From Kalmusia sp. IMI 367209 (taxonomy: Eukaryota; Ascomycota; Dothideomycetes; Pleosporales; Didymosphaeriaceae): a stretch of 64,000 nt of DNA. The translations under genes were made by a program, and so were the position numbers. Positions 23,581 through 35,452 of this stretch are shown here, in pieces; position 1 is the stretch's first letter; every line of letters starts with the position of its first letter. The stretch lies in assembly GCA_027946365.1 (NCBI GenBank), contig JAPEUQ010000007.1:1-64000 (forward strand), in the 5' to 3' direction. The notes beneath the pieces are model-generated. The model searched no databases, was not told the origin of the DNA, and saw only the letters and a program-made list of their open reading frames with translations.

Positions 23581-24158
23581 AATTAATAGTAGATTATAGG
23601 ATAGACGAATCGCTGACGGTTAGAGCCAGTTAGCTTTCCTAATATATAGCCCCACATCACATGATAGGTCCAGATAGCACCCAATAGCGCCAGATAGCGC
23701 TCACTAAGTACTATAGACCTTGATATGTGACAGCTGACAGCCTGGTTAGTATCGAGAACATGGCGTGAATCAGCAGAATATACCATTCATTCACATCTAT
23801 AGTCTCATCTTTGAAAGTCGCCGTTTTCTCTAATTGAATATGGTCAGGTTCTTCTTAACGAAGAGGCGGCCTTACATTGTTCTTTGGAATTGGAAGAAAT
23901 GTCTCTACTAGCCGAAGAAATCTTGCGGGATCGAAAACATATACGCCGCCGCACAGCTATTACGCGGTACTTTCACTTTTCAGCTCAATTCACGCAGTAG
24001 GATCACTTCCCCGATGAATTATTACTCGCTTGAATGCGCTCGAGTGGAATCCTTCCGATTATCTCGTAGGGCGGCTGAGTCCCGGATGGGCACCCCCGAA
24101 ACGCAATCTTTATTGGCTTGATTTAAGCCAGCTAACTTGCAATCCGTATATTCTTGCC
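23581..24158. other. Left edge of gene island 1
   Basis: The composition switches from RIP-like AT-rich DNA to normal over a few tens of bases near 23,590. No convincing gene is seen before 24,159; short open frames here lack domains. Confidence 0.5.
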
Positions 24159-24638
24159 ATGTTCAAGGGTCAGACAAATATCATACGAGGCAGATGTGAT
24201 ATCGAACCAAGACCGGGAGCATCCCTTCCCAATCTTGTTTTGAATACTTACAAATGTTCCCGTAAGTTGTTGGACATTCTCGGTTCTATGTTCCCTACAA
24301 AGCCTCCTTGCAAGGTCTTGGGTTTATACCACCACAACCAGGAGCACCCTTCCAAGAGGCATCAATCCGATGGGCTCGAAAACACAAATCTAGAACTACT
24401 TGTCCGTTTCCGCAAAGACGAAGGCATTCGGATTAATGACCTCGTTACCGCTCTTGACGCCTTCGCACCTCGAGTAGTGGAAATTTGGAGACAGCGCACA
24501 AAACAGCTCCAGAAGAATATTGCTACAGGTCGTTTGAGAGACACCCTCTGGACGTCCCGCGGCACGCCATGCTTCACTTTACTCCTTGATTCCACCGATA
24601 TGGGAGACGACGGGACCGCTTTTAGACTTGATCCCTAG
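24159..24638 (+). CDS. Hypothetical protein, possibly a gene fragment
   Basis: An open frame of normal composition with its first ATG at 24,159; the frame is open back to about 24,018 without an ATG, so the true 5' end may be missing or lie in an upstream exon. The product (159 codons from this ATG) is basic in its C-terminal half, with a segment rich in Arg/Lys/Gln (about residues 100-135) and no signal peptide or membrane span. I recognise no family. Downstream sequence (24,640-24,840) still looks codon-like but has stops. Together with its position at the edge of the AT block, this suggests a decayed or truncated gene. Confidence 0.35.
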   Translation: MFKGQTNIIRGRCDIEPRPGASLPNLVLNTYKCSRKLLDILGSMFPTKPPCKVLGLYHHNQEHPSKRHQSDGLENTNLELLVRFRKDEGIRINDLVTALDAFAPRVVEIWRQRTKQLQKNIATGRLRDTLWTSRGTPCFTLLLDSTDMGDDGTAFRLDP

Positions 24639-25451
24639 AGGCTTTCCCATGGGCATCTCCTCACCAGGGCTTTTCGTGGTGGCCTGAATCGACACAACTA
24701 TTTACAGGGGCTTGATTTTTATGAAGCAAACAGATCTAATGGCTTTCCACTGAACTGATGCAAGACCTCATCGACATGGTCAGTCCACGAGAGCTAAACT
24801 GGGACAACCTCGAACAAGTGGTAGACAGGATCGCTGGGCATTTTATTACCTGCTAGAACGACTTGCAGATATTACCATTCAATTTCAATGTACTGGTTAT
24901 ACATTTGAATGCTGTTTTTGGTTTCAGATTTATAGCAAGAGAGCACAAAGTGACCTGAGGTTGTGGTAAGAATAGTGAGAGGACTATAAAAACTTTCCTA
25001 TCAGGTGCATCGCATGTATATATTCAACGCCATCTAATATTACAAGGCTATATTCCCATCCTTTTTCGGTGTCTATATGCACCATGGTAGTTTTTGTATA
25101 ACCTCATGCAATATAACTACGACCAACCGTTAGCGGAAGATACATATAGGTAACAACCAGTAATGCAATCCTACATTCGAGTACCGACTTTGTTTTCAGC
25201 TACGAATAAACACATGCAGTAGGCGATTTAGATTTTAAATGCCTTGCACTCATAACTGGCACTGTATACGATCCACCTTCTTGTAAATTTTGCTAAGATG
25301 AAATCTACCTTGAAAGCGTATGTGAGTTGTCGCTGTACTTATGACTGTCATTATTTCACCTGGGCAGTTTCACATTACATAGGCAAGTAACAGTACACCA
25401 AGCTCTTACGTCGTTCAAGAATTTGACGCGCATGAGAATTTTATCGATATT
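24639..25451. other. Intergenic sequence
   Basis: No gene or structured element recognised. Composition is intermediate and may include the decayed upstream part of the DUF6536 pseudogene. Confidence 0.4.
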
Positions 25452-27556
25452 CTGGAGCTAGACAGAGAGTGGACTTGCGATACTGTAAGAATATATAACA
25501 GATGGCTGCACTTTGCAATCAACGCACTATTAACGATGCTTCTGGGGGCAAGCAACTATTGTGCGCAATTACTCGTCGCACCTATACTGAGAGGTGTCGA
25601 CGAAGCACATAGCCCCAGAACGTGGCTCGACATTGGCATTCAAAGTTTTCGAAACCTACGTAGGATTGGTTCGAGGCGAAAAGTACTCTAGGGATGTTTG
25701 ATGGTTAGCTCGGGTCTGTTACACTTTTTATAGGGTAGAGATGAGCTTGTAAGAAAATACCAATTAGTCTAATCTTTTGCTAGCTGGAACTCTGACATTT
25801 TTGCAGCTACACCATCCAGGACGTACCAAGTAGGACTAATTATTGCAGTTTTTTTAGATGCTACCACGGAGTGGCATTAGTCTTTGGCGTCTCTACAGTC
25901 TAGAAAACATCCGTCGAAATGCATCACAACTACAAGCCATCGACAAAGCGGACTGTGTTTCACGTTACGCAGGTAAGAGGGCAGGGCTAGCAAAGCTGCT
26001 TCTGGTGAGCTCAAATATCATTATGCCCCAGGAGCTGTCCTTCGACTCAACCAACCCTAACTCTTCGCTCCTAATGATTTCACGACAGTCAGGGCAGCAG
26101 GGACAGACTGGTACAAAAGCAGTGACTAGATGTGCTCAGCATGGGCATCCCCTGTGCAGTATGCTTGCACCGAAAAAGCCCTGGAACCCTGCGTTGATGA
26201 GTGGACAATATCTCCGGTTGTTACGAGTGTATATTCTGAACCAAGCGTTTGGTCCAAGGTTGACTACTGCTTATACTTGAACGACAGTATTTCCATGGAT
26301 AAATTATGTGCACTCCGTATGAGTCCGGCAATTTTTGTCATCATCACTGGCTTGAATATTTTAAAGTGCGTATGTATTGCATGGAAAGCATGTCTTTATT
26401 GGTACGAAAGCTGCAAGTTGAATTCTTCAAGTCTATTCAGGGAACACGAAGACGGTGCTTACAGTAGGATATCTAATTGGTCTTCGCTTCATCTCGTTAC
26501 TGTTGGCGATACGATTGGAAATTTCTTGGAGGACGAAGATAAACATACCAGAGGCCTGAATCTAGCAGCGAAGAAGAATTTTATTGAATCATAGCCTACT
26601 GCAAAGACTGATATTGCGCTTCCTAAGGCTCGGCCTGAACGCTGGTTCCGAGCTGCAAGCAAATTGCGTTGGTGCATAACGATCTCTCTGTAATTTCGGT
26701 TGACGCAGGCAAAAGATCTATTCTAATCGCCCATAGCTGGATAATCCTCATCACAGTTGTCGATTATCTCCTTGTTATGACCCTCTCCACCCTACGAGGC
26801 CTCGGTGTCGACGTCGATCTCGCTTCCCTCTGGAGTTAAGGCGTCGGCAGCGTCTAACAATAGGCAGTAGTCCTAGCAGGAACCATGCGAAAATTAAACC
26901 AAACATCCGGATTCTTCTTCGCCGTATTCTTCTCCAACATATTCTAAGTAATAGTGAGCACCTTCTACGTTCTGTACAAGAATCTTTTGACTGAAATGGT
27001 TGTGGCGTCCGAATGGAATGGTTTCATTTTTGAGCGCAAAACGCTTCGCGTCTCGTTACCGCATGGCATACAACGCTCACATTATTTTCTCTCCTTGCCA
27101 TATAGGTATTACCTATCGTTTATGGCTTTTTCTGGTCTTTTACACTGGCTCATTTCGCAGAGCATATTTGTTGTTCAGACGGTGGCGTATACATCTGATT
27201 TTCAGCGGAACGAACCCATGGACTCATCTTCAATCGGCTATTCGAGCATCAGTATTGTCCTTGCGATAGCCATCGGCGTCATTCTTCTTGTGGCAATCAT
27301 TATTGCGGGCTTTACTTTCGAATATGAAGTAAAAGTGCCTAGTGATAACGGCGAGGAGCCACCGTATTCAATGCCTCTAGCGGATACTTGTAGTGCGGCG
27401 ATTAGTACAAACCGTCACAGACATGAGGAAGAGCAGGATTGTTCGGTCCTACCAGTACGATGGGGGTGTATCAGCGATGTTGAAGGAGGGTATAGCGGAC
27501 ATTTCACTTTCACGACGACTCGGGACATTCAGTATCCTGTGCTCCGTGAAGGTTGA
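25452..27556 (+). pseudogene. DUF6536-family polytopic membrane protein, decayed
   Basis: Family features are present in order but in several frames. Near 25,500-25,680 is LHFAINALLTMLLGASNY followed by WLDIGIQSFRNL, hallmarks of the DUF6536 N-terminal region. Positions 25,858-26,130 encode LENIRRNASQLQAIDKADC. Positions 26,130-26,594 encode a transmembrane stretch and TVGDTIGNFLEDED. Positions 26,954-27,556 encode the C-terminal membrane domain (LPYRYYLSFMAFSGLLHWLI, then MPLADTCSAAIS and SVLPVRWG). Breaks include a stop after VL at 25,689 (Trp position, TGG to TAG), stops around 26,592, 26,850 and 26,945 (Gln-type CAA to TAA), and frame changes near 26,130 and 26,700. The function of the family is unknown. 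Confidence 0.75.
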
Positions 27557-27698
27557 GCTCTTTGCATGCATGGGTTGTTGATGGTGGTCACGCAAAGACA
27601 ACGGTGAGCGGCACAGCAATAGAGCACACCTACTCTCCAAAGCGAACGGACTTTTTGGATTACTTTGTTTACATTTACTATCAAGCACAACTGAAGAA

Positions 27699-28782
27699 TT
27701 ATGAGCTGGCACCTGCTTCCAAAGGTTTCCTCCCTACTACAGTAAATCGGTCCAGGCCTAATGAAATATTTCGTCGCTGCTTTCCCACCGCTTCGATATA
27801 AGCCCTGGACACGTCGCCACGCCCACCTCCAAGCGGGTCGAGTACGTTCTTGCTTATCTCCCAGGATGCAACCATAAATGTGTCCAGCAGGAATGTTGCA
27901 ATATGCGGCGAGAAAGGTCGTCTCTCCACGACGATACCGGTCATTCCACGTTGTGAAAACGTCTCAGGCAGTTTTGCTGTCCAGCTTCATTTTGTCAATC
28001 ATAGATCAACCATTTGAGTGTGTGGAATACGTACTTGTGCAGCTGAAAGTTTGGTTCTTGTGTATTTCCAAAGGTAGCGTTATATTGAAGCAGCTTTCCC
28101 AGCTCATCGTTATATTCTTCGGTCGGAGTGATGGTGTTGTACTTCCAACTTTGGAAATCGTATTCGCCCCATGTAAGATAGCCTCCAGGTTCTGCGCTTC
28201 TGGTCAGTTCCGACACAGCGAAGGTAGCTGAAATACGAAAGAGTGTCCGATACTTACTCAACATTCTCAAAATGTTGTCAATGACAGGAATTGGATTGTT
28301 TTCGCGAATAACGGAATTGAAATTCTGAATGTGGACAATGTCATAGACCCCAACAAGGTCTTCTGATGGACTCAAGAGACAATCATGTATTCGAAGATTG
28401 ATATTTTCTGGCAAAAGTGTGGGCGGTGGGCTTTGTTCGTGGCTAACATCGAGACCGTCAAGCTGTGCAGAGGGTTTCGCTAGGCGGGACATCTCAATGA
28501 GCCAGATGCTTTGACAGATAAGTGAATCTTCTCATGAATGCAGAAGGGCGAAATACCAAGAGCCACTGCCTATATCGGCGACCCTGAGCCCTTCAGCATC
28601 AAAAGGTATACTTGGATGTAGCGTGTATCCTGAGTCGTCTTTCCAGAGATAATGCTGTAAGTTAAGCCTAAATGATTGAGTTCATGGGCTGCACTTTCCG
28701 TTACGCGGGGCACGAACCTCATGTTAGCTGTGAAGCCTCGCGACAACATGTAATTGTCTTCTACTGAGTCGTTTGACGGCAT
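27699..28782 (-). CDS. Class I SAM-dependent methyltransferase (LaeA/UMTA-like), MT-1
   Basis: Spliced model on the - strand: exons 28,782-28,718, 28,667-28,557, 28,508-28,258, 28,191-28,035 and 27,984-27,699, giving 289 residues with every junction in phase and GT..AG introns of 48-66 bp. The SAM-binding motif I reads VADIGSGSC (about residues 51-59); the post-core motif reads LKPGGYLTWGEYD (from about residue 142). The N-terminus reads NYMLSRGFTANMR and the C-terminus LDRFTVVGRKP. The gene is a paralogue of MT-2 (32,897-33,989), with exons of matching length (exons 2 and 3 are 111 and 251 bp in both) and identical phases. It probably methylates a small molecule, but fungal members of this group also include regulators such as LaeA. 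It is divergent from the rhodopsin-domain gene at 29,470 with about 690 bp between. Confidence 0.85.
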
Positions 28783-29469
28783 TTTGCATACGAAAGTCGA
28801 GACCGTAGTGAATTCAGATGAAAGGTCACATGCTAGAGGCACTAAAGATTTGTCACCTGGGTGGGTGACCACTGTATCTGCAGTGTGGAAACCCTGTATG
28901 TCACTCAGACCTGGAGCAAAAAGAATCCCGATGAACCACGCCGCGAAAAGCATGCCACTTTCGCGGCCTCGAGGGGCAAGCTGAAGTCCGGACTTCTACG
29001 CATGTAAGATCCAAGTCAAGGACATGATGCCCAACGGTTATCATTATTGGATAGATGTAGTGTCATCGTATATCTGCACATGTGTCTGGTGGTGTTCTCA
29101 ATGAAGAAGGCGCAATTGTGCCCGTGCATGAACGCCCTTGTTATATGTGCCAAGTCGCAATTCCGAAAACGGCTTTCTGCAGCCTTGTTTGCCTGCGCCG
29201 CACGCAAGCATTAGGGCATATGCACTACGATATCCCAATCCTGGCCTCAACCTGTAAATGAGTTGGGTCGACACAGCCATTTCATGTTGTAGCACATTGT
29301 TCGGGAATGTCTCTTATCCCGGACAATGTATCAATTCTAAATCTCGAACAGCATCAAAGCACATGTGTAGCCTCCAACCACGAAGCACAAAGAAGACGAA
29401 AGGTACCAACATTGATCAACACCACTATACTGATACCATTGTCAACAAAAATCCAGCTGCAATTGAGCC
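28783..29469. promoter_or_regulatory. Divergent intergenic region MT-1 / rhodopsin-domain gene
   Basis: About 690 bp between the two start codons, so both promoters must lie here. No specific binding site was identified; short open frames in this stretch show no domain. Confidence 0.4.
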
Positions 29470-30610
29470 ATGCCTTCACTCTCAGCTCCCAATCAAGGTC
29501 GAGCACAAGCATTGCTGGCCAGCAGCATTCTATTTCTCATCCTGCCTTACCCTTTTGTCATTTTAAGAATTTGGGCAAGAAGTTTGAAGAAAAGTCGGCT
29601 TGCTTTCAATGATTATGCTCTCATTCTCGCCCTGGTAAGCTTGCTCGGCAAATTATAAACCAATCGCAAAACAAAGCTTACCAACGCTTAAGTTCTTCGC
29701 CACGGGGTACAACATTGCTATGATACTGGGTGTGTAGTTGTAGAGTATTGTCTCTACGAGTTATACACTAACGTATCATTTAGCTTCCATTGAGGGCGGA
29801 TATGGACAACATCTACTAACGCTCAGCCTAGATGAGCTTACGACCAATTTGAAGGTAATAACATCCATGAACTCATTTGCAGCCTGCTGATGTCGCCAGG
29901 TGACAGTAGCCGCGACGCTCTTATGGCCTTCAGCGAATTCACTTATTAAAATATCGATGCTACACTTCTACAAGACAGTATTCCACAGCCAGGGTCGACA
30001 TATGCTATACAGCATATACACCGTGGGAATTCTGACATTGCTGTACTGGTCGTCCACTGTCATCACGGCATTTACGATATGCAGCCCTTTTGAATTCAAC
30101 TGGAACAAAATAACGATTGTGGGCAAATGCGGTGGCCTTCTAGAATATTACTTGTCGACCGGAATTGTCAACTTGATCATCGACGTCCTGATTGTCGCAC
30201 TGCCACTGCCTGTTCTCTCAACACTTCATATGCCGACATCGAGAAAAGTGTCGCTCATGATGATTTTCAGCCTTGGAGCTTTGTAAGAACACCAAAAACT
30301 TCAGCATGTTTTGTTCTAACCGTATTTTTTGAACAGAATTTGCCTGATCTCTATTGTCCGAGTTGTCGCAATCTCAAAGCTCGACTTTTCGGACGTGACG
30401 TACACCATCGTTCTGGACAACATCACTACGGCACTGGAGCCAACACTGGGAGTTATAAATGCATGTTTGCCACTGCTTCAACCAATCGTTGTCAAAATCA
30501 GTGGTAGCAAGGTACTTACATGGTTCAAGAGCTTGACTTCTATGAGGACCTCTACAAGAAGACTTACTGCAACGGACTCAAAGCACCCCTCTGGGAATCC
30601 CAAAGTCTGA
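29470..30610 (+). CDS. Fung_rhodopsin-family seven-helix membrane protein
   Basis: Spliced model: 29,470-29,634, 29,693-29,729, 29,784-29,854, 29,900-30,282, 30,337-30,610; 309 residues, all junctions in phase. It shows the pattern of the fungal rhodopsin-like domain (PF20684): helix 1 with ILPYPFVILRIWARSLKKSR, the conserved NDYALILAL, the loop SIEGGYGQHLLTL, KISMLHFYKTVF in helix 3, ICSPFEFNWN and GKCGG in the extracellular loop, VNLIIDVLIVALPLPVL in helix 5 and SLGALICLISIVRVV in helix 6, with a helix 7 segment ending LLQPIVVKISG. The cytoplasmic tail is short. Members are often annotated as PTH11-related integral membrane proteins; ligand and role are unknown here. No CFEM domain is present. 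Confidence 0.8.
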
Positions 30611-31214
30611 CCACTTCCAACGCCTTACTCCTGATCTGTACCCACTCACCGAGATCAGCACTACGCAACAAAGTCTTGATAGCACTATGGGACGGTCTGG
30701 GTATCACGAGTAAAGGACCGGGGTTTGATTGCAAGGATTTAGTCACCTATGAACAAGGAAGTGTATTTAGCTTTTCGTATGGATGGCCTGCAGACCGAAG
30801 GCTGGGTTAATGAAAGCCAGGGGCTCGGGAATCAAGAATACGTAGATGTAATTATGACAAACTACATCTTGCCTTCGCATTGCATGCAAATTAGCCCCCA
30901 CGGCAAGTGCGACTGAAGACCCAGCCAATTGGTACGCTAAGGCCGCTACACCTGCATGAACACGGCGGCGGAGGCGCGTGAACAATGCATCGCCGCGCGT
31001 TATTAACGATAACAACTAAACAAGGTTAATTCGTCTACTGTCGCAACAGTTCCAACAAATTCAACTGCCTAGAGTGATCGCTGATCTGGACCTAGGGCCG
31101 TTCTTTTATAATTATATGAGAGACTTCCGCCTCGCGTCGCAACAAAGCTTCTTATTTGAAGAAAGACCCGAACAATAAGATACTGCCTTGATTGATCTTT
31201 GCTTTACACTCACG
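30611..31214. other. Intergenic sequence
   Basis: No gene recognised; open frames at 30,520-30,810 overlap the end of the receptor gene and have no domain. It must hold the promoter of the hydrolase gene. Confidence 0.4.
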
Positions 31215-32029
31215 ATGTCAAAACCAACCATTGTCCTTGTTCCTGGTGCGTGGCACTCCCCAGAGATATACGCAAAAGTTGTCGACGTCCTGAATGGATA
31301 TGGATATCCGACCGTCAGCCTGCCTTTGGCTTCTGTTGGTGCAACGCCCGCCCATTTAGATTTTGATGGAGATGTGAAAGCAATCCGCGACTGTCTTACC
31401 AAACTTGTCAACGAGGAAAAGGACGTGGTGCTTGTTACGCACTCGTACACCGGGATGCCGGGAGCCGAAGCACCTGTTGGGCTTGGGAAGAAGGAGCGCG
31501 AAGCAGCAGGTTTGAAAGGTGGAGTTATTAGGTTAGTCTTCATTATGGCATTTGCTATGCCTGAAGGCTTTCAGCCCACTGCCGGGGGAGCTCAATTTCC
31601 ACACTGGATGAAAGCAGACATAGAGGTAAGTAAACGTTCAGTTTCCAACTAATCAATGTCTCTGACAGTGATTAGCATGGTATCGTGACGGTATCATCCG
31701 ATGACGCGAAGAAGATTTTCTACAACGACATTTCTTCCGAGGAGGGCGATGAGTGGGTAGCGAAACTTGCTCACCAGAGCATCGGCGTTTATACCAGTAC
31801 GACCTCATATGCAGCTTGGCGTTACATCCCTTCAACGTATGTAATCGGAACCGAAGATAAGACGACTTTTACGCCAGAAGTGGTCGATTACATCATCAAC
31901 ACTGCTAGGAGCATTGAACCAAGTGCTTTTGATGTCGTTGAGAAATGCGATGGGGGCCATTGCCTCATGATTAGCAGGCCGGAGTGGTTGGCCGATGTGT
32001 TGAGGCGTGCAGCTGGTGAGGTATTCTAG
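31215..32029 (+). CDS. Alpha/beta hydrolase fold protein
   Basis: Two exons, 31,215-31,625 and 31,676-32,029, give 254 residues. The ATG at 31,215 starts MSKPTIVLVPGAWHSP, with the oxyanion-hole region VPGAWH at residues 9-14. The nucleophile elbow is THSYTG (Ser about 77), replacing the usual GHSxG. The acid is likely in VIGTEDKT (about residues 193-200), and the catalytic His is in GGHCLMISRP (His about 232). No signal peptide, so cytosolic. The length and motifs match the EstC/salicylate-esterase-like AB_hydrolase_6 group. In this neighbourhood it could act in secondary metabolism, for example ester or lactone hydrolysis, but the substrate is unknown. Confidence 0.85.
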
Positions 32030-32896
32030 GCTAATATGAACTCTTTTGTGTACATCCCCGATACGTAGTATGGATCTAAAAGCATTGATTTGTCGTATGA
32101 GCTTCTAAATTGTAATGATTTTAAAAATACTCCTTCGAAATCTTCTATGACTGTACATACCCTATATTGTTGCGGCGAAGGCTGTTTGATACATCAGTGA
32201 GCCTCGGCGATCGTTCGCGCATATACTGCAGACTAACGAAAGACCAAATCAATTATTCTCGCAAGATGAAAGGTAATGACCGGAGTATCACGGCCCAAGG
32301 TCCAGTGAAGGTAACTCCGAACCCACTTGGTCGCCTTCTTTGCCCTTTCACTCTTCTCCACTTATATGCATCCCAGCTCTACAACCTACGGACATTTAAT
32401 ATATGTCTGGTCTCATTGTTTTACTAGCTTTATGCAGTGCTGACCCGGGCGTTACGCAACTGCACATGCATGTGTTTGTTTCGGGAGAATCCATTTCGAT
32501 TGCAGCATGCATGCATATGTGGCTAAGCAACAAGTAGCACGTTCTATTGTTAGTTGAAGGAGGAACATGTGAGTTTTTCCCTTAACGCATGCGGTTGTCG
32601 ACATTCAAGTTGCATACACATATGATCAGGATGACCCGGAATTTGAGGGAGGTAGCACTGCATGCCGTTAGATTCACCCGAGAACGACGTTCTTTTGCTC
32701 GGGAGATTCGACAGAACCTTGGCATCTCTCCTGTCCAAGATACATAGACTAATCTCATGTGAAGCGAACATCATCTGAAGGTACTGTTGATTTCAGATCT
32801 AATACTTGAATGTGCGCACACTCGTTGTATTCCTATACGGAATTGCATTGTCACATTTCTAATAATTGAAACCAGTGCATCGTATCAAAAACCAAC
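32030..32896. other. Intergenic sequence, no gene seen
   Basis: About 870 bp with only short domain-free frames. It should carry the hydrolase terminator and the MT-2 promoter. Confidence 0.4.
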
Positions 32897-33989
32897 ATGA
32901 GTCGAGATGATCACAGTTACTTTCTTTCCCGCGGGTTCTCGGCAAACGCCAGGTTAGTGGGGATATCTTTTGATCTAGGAGAGATGAGCTAAAAACTATC
33001 CAGGACGGCACTGCAGCACTACCTGTACAAAGATCAACTCGACTACCTCATCCACCCCAAGATCCCTACGAACAAAGAAGGACTACGAGTAGCCGAGATA
33101 GGAGTTGGGACAAGGTACGTGGTATATTTATTTGGATAAGATTGTTTATAAGAGCGTCCGTTCAGAAGTCGTTGACGGAGAGCAGTATTTGGATGATCGA
33201 GTTGTCTCGAGAGCTATCTTCTACTGCGCAACTTGATGGACTAGATGTCGAATTCGCTCAGTGTCCACCCAAGGAATGGCTTGCACCCAACATCTCCTGG
33301 ATCACCCATGATATTTTCTCGGAACCGCCTGCGAAACTCATCGAAGTGTATGATGTAATTCACGTCCAACTGTTCATCACCATCCTTCGGGATGGGAATC
33401 CGGTCCCCATGTTGAAGAATTTAATGAAGATGCTCAGTAAGTTTCGAGACGTGTAACTTTGATAAAGACAGTGCTGATATCAGGATGCTATATAGAACCA
33501 GGAGGTTACATCCAGTGGGGTGAATGGGACTTCACTACATGGGAGATCCTGCGCACCAAAACAGCTCCATCTGAACAGAACGATGAGCTGGACCAAATTC
33601 GAAGTTATATCTCAACCATGGGTGGAACGAAAGCGAATTCCGGGTTTCTCACCATCAGGTACTATCCCAGGGCGTCAGTAATGACGGAAACAAAGCTTCT
33701 TCCATCTGCTGACCATACCAGTTGGATCACAAACTTGCACGAAACTTTCACTGAACATGGCCTTCGTCACGTGTTCGTAGACAGGCGCAGGTTTGATGAA
33801 CAGATCGTGACGCTTCTCCTCGATACGTGGATCATGGCGGCTCAAGAACTGAGCTCCAATGTTCTTGACAAGCTAGGAGGTGGAAAAGGTGACACTATGC
33901 GAGGCTTCATCGAACAGGTACGGGAGAATCGTGGGAACACTGCCTTCAACTTAGACCGTGTCATCACGATCGGCCAAAAGCCGGTTTGA
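32897..33989 (+). CDS. Class I SAM-dependent methyltransferase (LaeA/UMTA-like), MT-2
   Basis: Spliced model: 32,897-32,952, 33,004-33,114, 33,186-33,436, 33,496-33,658, 33,722-33,989; 282 residues, all phases consistent. Motif I reads VAEIGVGTS (about residues 48-56), the post-core motif LKPGGYIQWGEWD (from about residue 139), and the C-terminus has LDTWIMAAQELSSNVL and LDRVITIGQKPV. It aligns throughout with MT-1, with the same five-exon structure and phases. The stop-containing stretches between exons are introns, not mutations. A role as a tailoring methyltransferase of a metabolite pathway is inferred from the neighbouring P450 and UbiA-like gene. Confidence 0.85.
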
Positions 33990-35452
33990 GCCGCAGAAAT
34001 TCTAAATAGGGTCAGAACAGACTCGTAGTACTTGTTGCAATGGTATTCTTTGCTACCCAGCTATGTATTGATGAAAACCATTTACCATACGTAGGAACCA
34101 GCTCTGCTCTCAATCTTGCATGAGCCCTCACACCTACCGCTCGCTTGCTGCAAGAGCTCGCTCTGTCCGAATTCCAGGCGGAATTGGGGCGTAAAGGTCA
34201 ACCGTTGCCAATGTTATACGACAGTGGCTTAGCTCTCGGGTGTACGATCAGCAATGCAACTAGGTAAGCGGGAACAGGTGGACCCGTAGCATTTGCCAAG
34301 GTGGCAGGATTATAGCGCGTGAATGTCAATGTTCTGTATGACTCCATTAATCCCTGCACGCGCGGGACGCATGCATGTGGGTACCATGGATAGTCGCTAA
34401 TGTTTGAATATTGAAACTCTAACAACCCTTACCGCGATATGCCCTTACCGTATCTTAGCAGATTTTGCACGCTAGCATAGTTTACACACCCAACACAAAA
34501 CGCGTCAACTTTTCAACACGCGATATCTCAACAATTATGGACCCCATTGAGGCTGCAATTGCAGCGCTAGATGGGTTTCTGGATTTAGGCGGCCCGAACT
34601 GTTGCCGAACGGTCGCCTCGAGACTTGCAGCCGCTAGAACATTCCCGATTTGATATTAAACTTTCCGTGAGGCTGCAGCATTATGGCGCACCTTATCATT
34701 ATTGATGTCCTACCAATAAAAGAACCACACCCAAAGAGAACCGGACTTGACGCAGACGATTAAGGCAAAATATGATCATTTTGCGAAATGCCTGACACAC
34801 ATTATCGCTGCCACCTACGTGCACCTTTGCATGAATCAAAATCTAACATACTTCATCGAAACAGCGATGCCCCGTATTCGCGTAGAGTTGGTTCTGCCAC
34901 TCTTGTGCGTTCGTTCACTTTATTTGCACGTTGAACCGAGATCCACATGAGCATATGTGCCTCTCAATGCAAGTTCGTGGGGCGTAAGCTGATATACATT
35001 GTTAGGTGGCAATCGGATTTTGATATCAGGGGTAACATATCTTCTATTTTGAGAGCGGTCCTAGTCTAGCGGACCAAAAAGGGAAATACGACCGCAGACG
35101 ACAGGTCGGATCAACACTTCAGCACAAAGCTGCCTTCCAGTTACACCCAATACTGGGTCTCATGAACATTAGGCCAGTTTCACAACATATTTTCGAAATC
35201 CACCTACGTGAGCGCCATCTCGGGCTGCCGTAGTGGCACAGGTTCTTGGCTTGCTGAGTGCATGCGAAAAAAGAAGAGGAGATGGGTGCCTAGTTTTCAA
35301 ACCTTGCAACCCTCACGCGTGATTTTTATTCGCCCAAAAACAAATGAGTAGTGTAAAAAATTGAGTTATGTTTGATGCCATTGTATACCATTGTACTGAT
35401 TGAAAACGATTGGAGTGTGGTTTACATGTAGACGAACGAAACATAGAGAGCT
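33990..35452. other. 1.46-kb intergenic stretch, no gene seen
   Basis: Lies between the convergent ends of MT-2 and the P450. Open frames are short and lack domains. Composition is normal, so no RIP-like repeat is present. Confidence 0.45.

Noticed and set aside
23583..23786. 67-codon open frame at the island edge
   Set aside because: No homology or domain; spans the composition boundary and is likely chance.
24362..24595. 77-codon frame on the - strand
   Set aside because: Antisense shadow of the hypothetical + strand frame, with no supporting features.
29258..29612. Additional small genes upstream of the rhodopsin-domain gene
   Set aside because: Overlapping frames without domains; the receptor's own start at 29,470 and helix 1 explain the conserved part.
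33459..33989. Separate short gene downstream of MT-2's first part
   Set aside because: It consists of the last two exons of MT-2 plus an unspliced intron; comparison with MT-1 shows one five-exon gene.
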